Part shown: positions 60,223 to 64,000 of the stretch, piece after piece
Layout of the letters: the number at the start of each line of letters is the position of its first letter
Position numbering within the stretch: position 1 is the first letter of the stretch
Assembly (NCBI GenBank): GCA_964035575.1
Contig: OZ037886.1
Span: forward strand, 868,001 to 932,000
DNA: 64,000 nt
Direction: 5' to 3'
Source of the DNA: Rhynchopus sp. YZ270_cl-10
Lineage: Eukaryota; Euglenozoa; Diplonemea; Diplonemida; Diplonemidae
Position numbers and translations under genes: made by a program
Notes under the pieces: model-generated
The model's database searches: none
The model's input: only the letters and a program-made list of their open reading frames with translations
Told to the model about the DNA's origin: nothing

Positions 60223-61639
60223 ATGCCTGCAAGAAAGGTGGTCCGTCGGAGGGTGAAGGGAGAGACCACTGTACCGGCCGTAGGGAGCTCTGTTGCGGCC
60301 CCTGAGGCGTCTGCTGTGTCCGTTCCTGATGTGCAGACAGCACCCATCCCAGCGACGGTTCGGGTCTTCCGTGCGAAGCTGCCAGAGATGGAGGGGGGCG
60401 AGATTGCGGAGCTGTTGGTGCGCCTTCTGGTGCGGTTGACAAACAGTGATATGCATTGTCTGGTCATGGATGCGATGATATACCTTGCGCAAGAAGGACC
60501 GATTCTCTCTCGCGTCATTTTGAGTGTGTTTGGTGCAGAGCCGGGTGGCCCGACAAAGCATTACAACAGCATCCTTGCCGACCTTACCCGACAACGCCTT
60601 CTCGAGCGCGTAGGGGAACGCAGCTACCAGATCAACTATCTGTGGATATTTTATATGGCGGAGAAGAAATATCTCGAGGTAATGAAGGCGGTGGCTGCGA
60701 AGCCGGGCGAGGCGCTGACAGAGTACGTGTGTACACGGTGCCGTGCAGTGGTGCAAGGGAAGTTCGCGGTGTTTGACTTGGAGCGTTCAGGGGACGACAT
60801 ATTCTGTAAAAAGCCCGGCTGTTCCGGGAAGGTGATCGAGCGGAACGTAGAAGAGGTGCATGCTCGAGCCCACCTCCGTGAGGCCTGTGGTGAGCAGCTT
60901 GCCGCTATCAAAGCTATTCTCGACTTCCAACACAACCTCTACATACCTAAGGAGACCACACGTCTCATATCGTCAGGAGACATTCTCTCCCACCAGCAGT
61001 ACAAGAATTTCCAGGAGCAGGTATGATTTCTTTTTTTTCGATTTTTCGATTTCGCAACTTTTTTTTTGCGATTTTGCACCATCAACTTCACCAAAATCAC
61101 AATGCTGTATTGAAAGTATTATTAGGTGATTAAAGATACATTCATTTCAATTTTCCCTAAGGTGAAGCGAGGTTTTGTAAACTTTTTCTTTTCTTTTTCA
61201 GAACGCATTGTCCTCATATTCCTCTCACGTCATGCAAATGGACACAAGCAAGAAGGGGTTGGACATTCAGTTCTCTGCAGAAACTTTAGAGGAGCGGACA
61301 AGAAGGGAGTACGAGGAGGCCAAGGTGCGGCAGAGACAGGCTGCGGTGCATGGGTTGCCGTGGCTGACGAAGCGCAACAAACGCAAGGCAGAGACAACAG
61401 AGGAGCCTACGCTAGCACCGTTTGCACCTGCGAAGAAGAAGAAGGTGGTATCCCTGGGCGAAGCGGTTCTCCGCAAAGGCGATGGCAAGGTGCGTTCTCT
61501 CAGTGCCTACCCAGTGGCCTTCTACGTATCGGACAAAGTGCATCTACCGCCAGAAGAAGACACCAACGACGCCTTCGTCAATCTCAGCGAATACTACGTG
61601 GACCGCGCACTCCGCCGCGTTCAAGAGAAGAAAGAGTAG
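60223..61639 (+). CDS. Transcription factor IIE subunit alpha, 2 exons
   Basis: Exons 60223-61020 and 61202-61639 join in phase 0, giving 411 residues. After a Val/Ala-rich lead, residues about 50-150 form the extended winged helix (LVRLLVRLTNSDMHCLVMDAMIYL, then HYNSILADLTRQRLLERVGE). A zinc ribbon follows with CTRC (170/173) and CKKPGC (195/200), that is CX2CX21CX4C against the usual CX2CX21CX2C. A helical region and an Arg/Lys-rich part come next, and the C-terminus is mixed with LSEYYVDRALRR. TFIIE alpha bridges RNA polymerase II and TFIIH at promoters. The acidic TFIIH-binding tail of animal TFIIE is not evident. The intron holds a weak family E copy. Confidence 0.75.
61160..61188 (+). 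repeat. Family E-like repeat inside an intron
   Basis: AAGGTGAAGCGAGGTTTTGT, then AAACTTTTTC, near the end of the TFIIE alpha intron. Confidence 0.4.
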
Positions 61640-61723
61640 AAAAAAAGACATTCATTTTTTTGTTGCTTACAACCTCCCCCCCCCCCCCCCCCCGTGGTAA
61701 CCGTGTGCATATCAATGAAGTGC

Positions 61724-61783
61724 TCTCTGGGGGTTCGATAACCCCGCGGAGAACGGTGAGGCATTTGCATTTTCAACTTTTCT
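61724..61783 (+). repeat. Family C hairpin
   Basis: TCTCTG/CGGAGA with a G-T pair, GGGTT/AACCC inside, then GGTGAGGCATTTGCATTTTC. Confidence 0.6.
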
Positions 61784-61853
61784 TTTGTTTTCCTCCCTCC
61801 CCCTCTCCCCTCTCCCCCCCCCTTCCTTCCACAAACATACTTTTAGGATAAAA

Positions 61854-62462
61854 ATGATGCGCCTTTGCCTCGCATTGCTGGTGTCTGGTGTAGTAGGAAA
61901 AGAAACCCCAATTTGGCCGGTTTCTTTTCAGGCAAACTTCACTGAAGAGACGTGGTATAGTGGAGGGTACCAACAGAATGCGGGGTGGGTGGCTTATAAC
62001 TGGAATGCAACATCGGAGGTGATTTATAGGGCAAATGGAGTGTTGAACCCGATTTGCAATGAGGTAAGGAGAGGGGTGGCAGCGCCATGTGTACAGCACA
62101 GCGTCACGGGCATGGAGCGGTACATCATATACCCAGACGACAAATTCTGCTGCATCGAATGCAGGGAGTACTGCGGGACACTGAACCCCTCGTGGGTGAC
62201 GGCAGTACCCTACTACTACGTGGGCCTTCGCGAGATAGGAGGTGCCACCTGCCATGAGTTCCTCATCAACTCAAACACCCCCGACCGTGTTGCCTTCAAG
62301 AACGCCACCGGTGAGCTCTGCGAGCTGTACGACGGAGGTGCAGGCTTCACAGGGGACAACCCGTTCCAGTGGACGGTGCACCAAGACACCTACACAGCTG
62401 ACTTTGATAAATCGGTGTTGGAGCTGCCCGCATACTGCAAAGGGGTGTCCACCTGTAGGTGA
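61854..62462 (+). CDS. Secreted Cys-rich protein, ependymin-like
   Basis: 202 residues, single exon. A short signal peptide (MMRLCLALLVSGVVG) precedes a mature domain with about ten Cys: NPICNEV, APCVQH, KFCCIECREYCG, ATCHEF, GELCELY, AYCKG and STCR. The layout, with ERYIIYPDDKFCC, a PSWV-xx-PYYYVG strand and a late Cys-containing strand, resembles the ependymin-related fold, a beta-sandwich that binds lipid-like ligands. The likeness is by eye and moderate. Potential N-glycosylation sites are visible (NFT, NAT). The start follows TTTTAG by 7 bases. Confidence 0.62.
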   Translation: MMRLCLALLVSGVVGKETPIWPVSFQANFTEETWYSGGYQQNAGWVAYNWNATSEVIYRANGVLNPICNEVRRGVAAPCVQHSVTGMERYIIYPDDKFCCIECREYCGTLNPSWVTAVPYYYVGLREIGGATCHEFLINSNTPDRVAFKNATGELCELYDGGAGFTGDNPFQWTVHQDTYTADFDKSVLELPAYCKGVSTCR

Positions 62463-62617
62463 TGTGAAGGGGATTAAAGTTGTTTTGCTTTGGAGAGGAG
62501 AGTCTTTTTGATCATTTTCATCATTTTTCGAAGTGCGACTTAGGATTCTTTCTCTTTATGTGAGCAAACAGTGCCTGCATCCCATGTTGTCACCTTCAAT
62601 TTTCTTTAGTTTCCTCG

Positions 62618-62664
62618 AGGTTGACTAAATACGCGAGGCTTGTGCTCGGGGGTCATCTTTTGCC
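62618..62664 (+). repeat. Family E repeat
   Basis: AGGTTGACTAAATACGCGAG, then GGGGGTCATCTTTTGCC. Confidence 0.5.
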
Positions 62665-63379
62665 AACGTTCTTTTTGTGAATGTGAGTTAAGCTCAAATA
62701 CCATATTTTGAAGCGATGTGGCTGTGTTTTCCCCTAATCAAAACTTAGGGGAAGCAAATAGAACCTTCGTTTTTTTTTGAAAAAATGGTAGTATTTTTTG
62801 CGCTGTCTGTTTTCGTGTGAGTGTGTGTGTTTTTTTTCCCCCCCCTGACACTTAGTACGATAAGAAAGCCTTATGAAAAAACACTGTTTATTGTTGTCAA
62901 GATCGGTTGCTAGTGTCTAGTTCTGTATAGTGGGTGTGCCTTTATTCTTTGTGACTGCGTTTGACGAAAATCAACCGGTCTTCTTCTATTCAGGTGGCTT
63001 TGGTGGGGGGACATTGCATCCTGATGGGATTCGCAGTTCCTCATTGTATGGATGATCAAAGAAAGAGGTCAGTTGTCGACTATTTTTCTTTCTGGATAGC
63101 GTGTCTTTTCAATCTCATGAAGGCAACCCCCTTATATTCGATATGTCCTTTTGCCCCCCCCGTTTTTATACCTTTGTTTTCCACTCTCGTCCTTCTCAAT
63201 CTATTGGGGATACCAGGCTTTTTGCTCCATATTCTTTGGGTTCTAACTCCGAATTAGCCTGGTTAATGTGGGGTAATAGCGGAGGGTGTACATTAGTGGT
63301 GACTGTATTGTGTATATTGGCCTTTCATACATAATCGGCGATTATCACAATACAGGTAGCCACGAGGTATCCCTTCTCT

Positions 63380-63418
63380 GGTTCACTGTCATGAGAAGGC
63401 TTTGTATTTCAAGTCAAT
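63380..63418 (+). repeat. Family B core
   Basis: GGTTCACTGTCATGAGAAGG, then CTTTGTATTTCAAGTCAATC. Confidence 0.65.
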
Positions 63419-63447
63419 CTTCTCTTTGCCCACCAACTATATTTGTT

Positions 63448-63526
63448 TCTCCGGGGGTTCAATATTATACACCCACGGAGTGTCAGTGCCTGCGTCCTAG
63501 AGGTGTTTTGCACTGTCAACTTCGCG
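63448..63526 (+). repeat. Family C double hairpin
   Basis: CTCCG/CGGAG with a longer loop, then GTGCCTGCGTCC and AGGTGTTTTGCACTGTCAAC. Confidence 0.6.
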
Positions 63527-63666
63527 TTGCTGTACCATCTTTTTCAAAGGCGATTTAGCCGTACCGATAATGTTGAACCCAGCCCCCTCTCACTGTTCCT
63601 CTCTTCCTCTCTCCTTCTCTACGTCATACAGACTCACTACAGGTTGGCAAATAGGACACAAAGACA

Positions 63667-64000
63667 ATGCGTCGGCTTGCGATGTGCATGCGCACCGCCA
63701 GGTCACCATCGTCTGTCTTGCGGTCGTTCTCAGTTAGCCCGATGCTGTCAGACAAGAGCATTGGGCATGACTCCTTTTGGAAGCCAGATCAGAACATCCC
63801 CATGAACAAACCTGCACAGCAGGCACCGTCTCCACAACAACCCACCAGCGTTTCTACTGCAGAGGGCGAGGTCCACAAACTGAAGAAGAAGCTGGACGAG
63901 CTGCATGAGCGTGCTCGCATCGAACTCACACGTAAAACACTAGGCTTCGTGGAGAACCCAATCACCGGCGTGATCTCCTACAAAGGCGACGACCCAGACT
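63667..64000 (+). CDS. N-terminal part of a probable mitochondrial protein (cut by window end)
   Basis: The frame is open for 111 codons to the last base. The first 25 residues (MRRLAMCMRTARSPSSVLRS and on) are rich in Arg and Ser with no acidic residue, a typical mitochondrial presequence. SVSPMLSDKSIGHDSFWKPDQNIP and a Gln/Pro/Ser-rich stretch follow, then a coiled segment (VHKLKKKLDELHERARIELTRK) and TLGFVENPITGVISYKGDDPD. I do not recognise the family; the end is outside the window. The start lies 25 bases after a CAG preceded by a CT-rich tract. Confidence 0.65.
   Translation, partial: MRRLAMCMRTARSPSSVLRSFSVSPMLSDKSIGHDSFWKPDQNIPMNKPAQQAPSPQQPTSVSTAEGEVHKLKKKLDELHERARIELTRKTLGFVENPITGVISYKGDDPD

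Larger units (their letters stand above)
62463..63666. other. Gene-free stretch with repeats E, B and C
   Basis: T-rich DNA. A hydrophobic 98-codon frame from 62961 has no ATG start and is not convincing. CT-rich DNA and CAGs at 63629-63642 precede the next gene. Confidence 0.55.

Noticed and set aside
62961-63257. Hydrophobic 98-codon frame
   Set aside because: Starts at TTG, AT-rich unlike real genes here, and has no recognisable family.

Overview
The window comes from the nuclear genome of a flagellated microbial eukaryote. Genes carry GT-AG introns, coding sequence is clearly more GC-rich than the A/T homopolymer-laden DNA between genes, and every gene I can support lies on the + strand. 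A gene at 31307-33529 closely matches, from memory, the N-terminal domain of the kinetoplastid flagellar pocket collar protein BILBO1, followed by an EF-hand and a coiled coil. Together with the one-way gene order and the pyrimidine-tract-plus-AG found just upstream of most start codons, this suggests a euglenozoan that is not a kinetoplastid, since cis introns are frequent. A diplonemid or euglenid is my inference. No species call is possible from sequence alone.

Layout. 0-10 kb: a CYTH/triphosphatase-like gene (4 exons), a protein with a duplicated 80-residue domain, and a large SAM/coiled-coil/Ser-Gln-rich protein (4 exons). 10-21 kb: a small four-exon Cys-pair protein, an NADPH-oxidase-like flavocytochrome with Asp-Ala and Cys-rich extracellular repeats, and long gene-free DNA holding several foldback (MITE-like) elements. 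21-31 kb: a secreted glycoside hydrolase, an extended E2-like protein preceded by four 67-bp repeats, a PDZ-domain protein, and two larger foldback elements. 31-42 kb: the BILBO1-like gene, two identical eL38 genes, an SNRNP27-like splicing factor, a coiled-coil protein, and a membrane protein with a (Pro-Glu)n tail, a PDZ-like domain and EF-hands. 45-64 kb: a triplicated relative of that PDZ-like/EF module, an LSU rRNA fragment, a WH1-domain protein, a membrane PC-esterase-like protein, an RlaP-type nucleotidyltransferase, BBS8/TTC8, a DUF1653-like membrane protein, TFIIE-alpha, an ependymin-like secreted protein, and the start of a mitochondrially targeted protein cut by the window edge.

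Genes: 18 cis introns are well supported by joined frames and a 19th is tentative. Sixteen of the 18 donors begin GTAT, and 15 of the 18 introns are in phase 0. Several genes bear on the flagellum (BILBO1-like, BBS8), actin or cortex signalling (WH1, PDZ/EF proteins) and core expression machinery (TFIIE-alpha, SNRNP27-like, eL38).

Non-coding DNA is the most unusual part. It holds many copies of short (30-140 nt) repeats. Families B, C, D and E were seen only in the same orientation as the genes, both between genes and inside introns. Several fold into hairpins, and families B, D and E share an ACGAGAG loop. Family C shows compensatory base changes in its stem. A separate 47-nt tailed repeat (family A) occurs in both orientations and looks like a minimal SINE. 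I see no virus-like element, CRISPR array or complete RNA gene.
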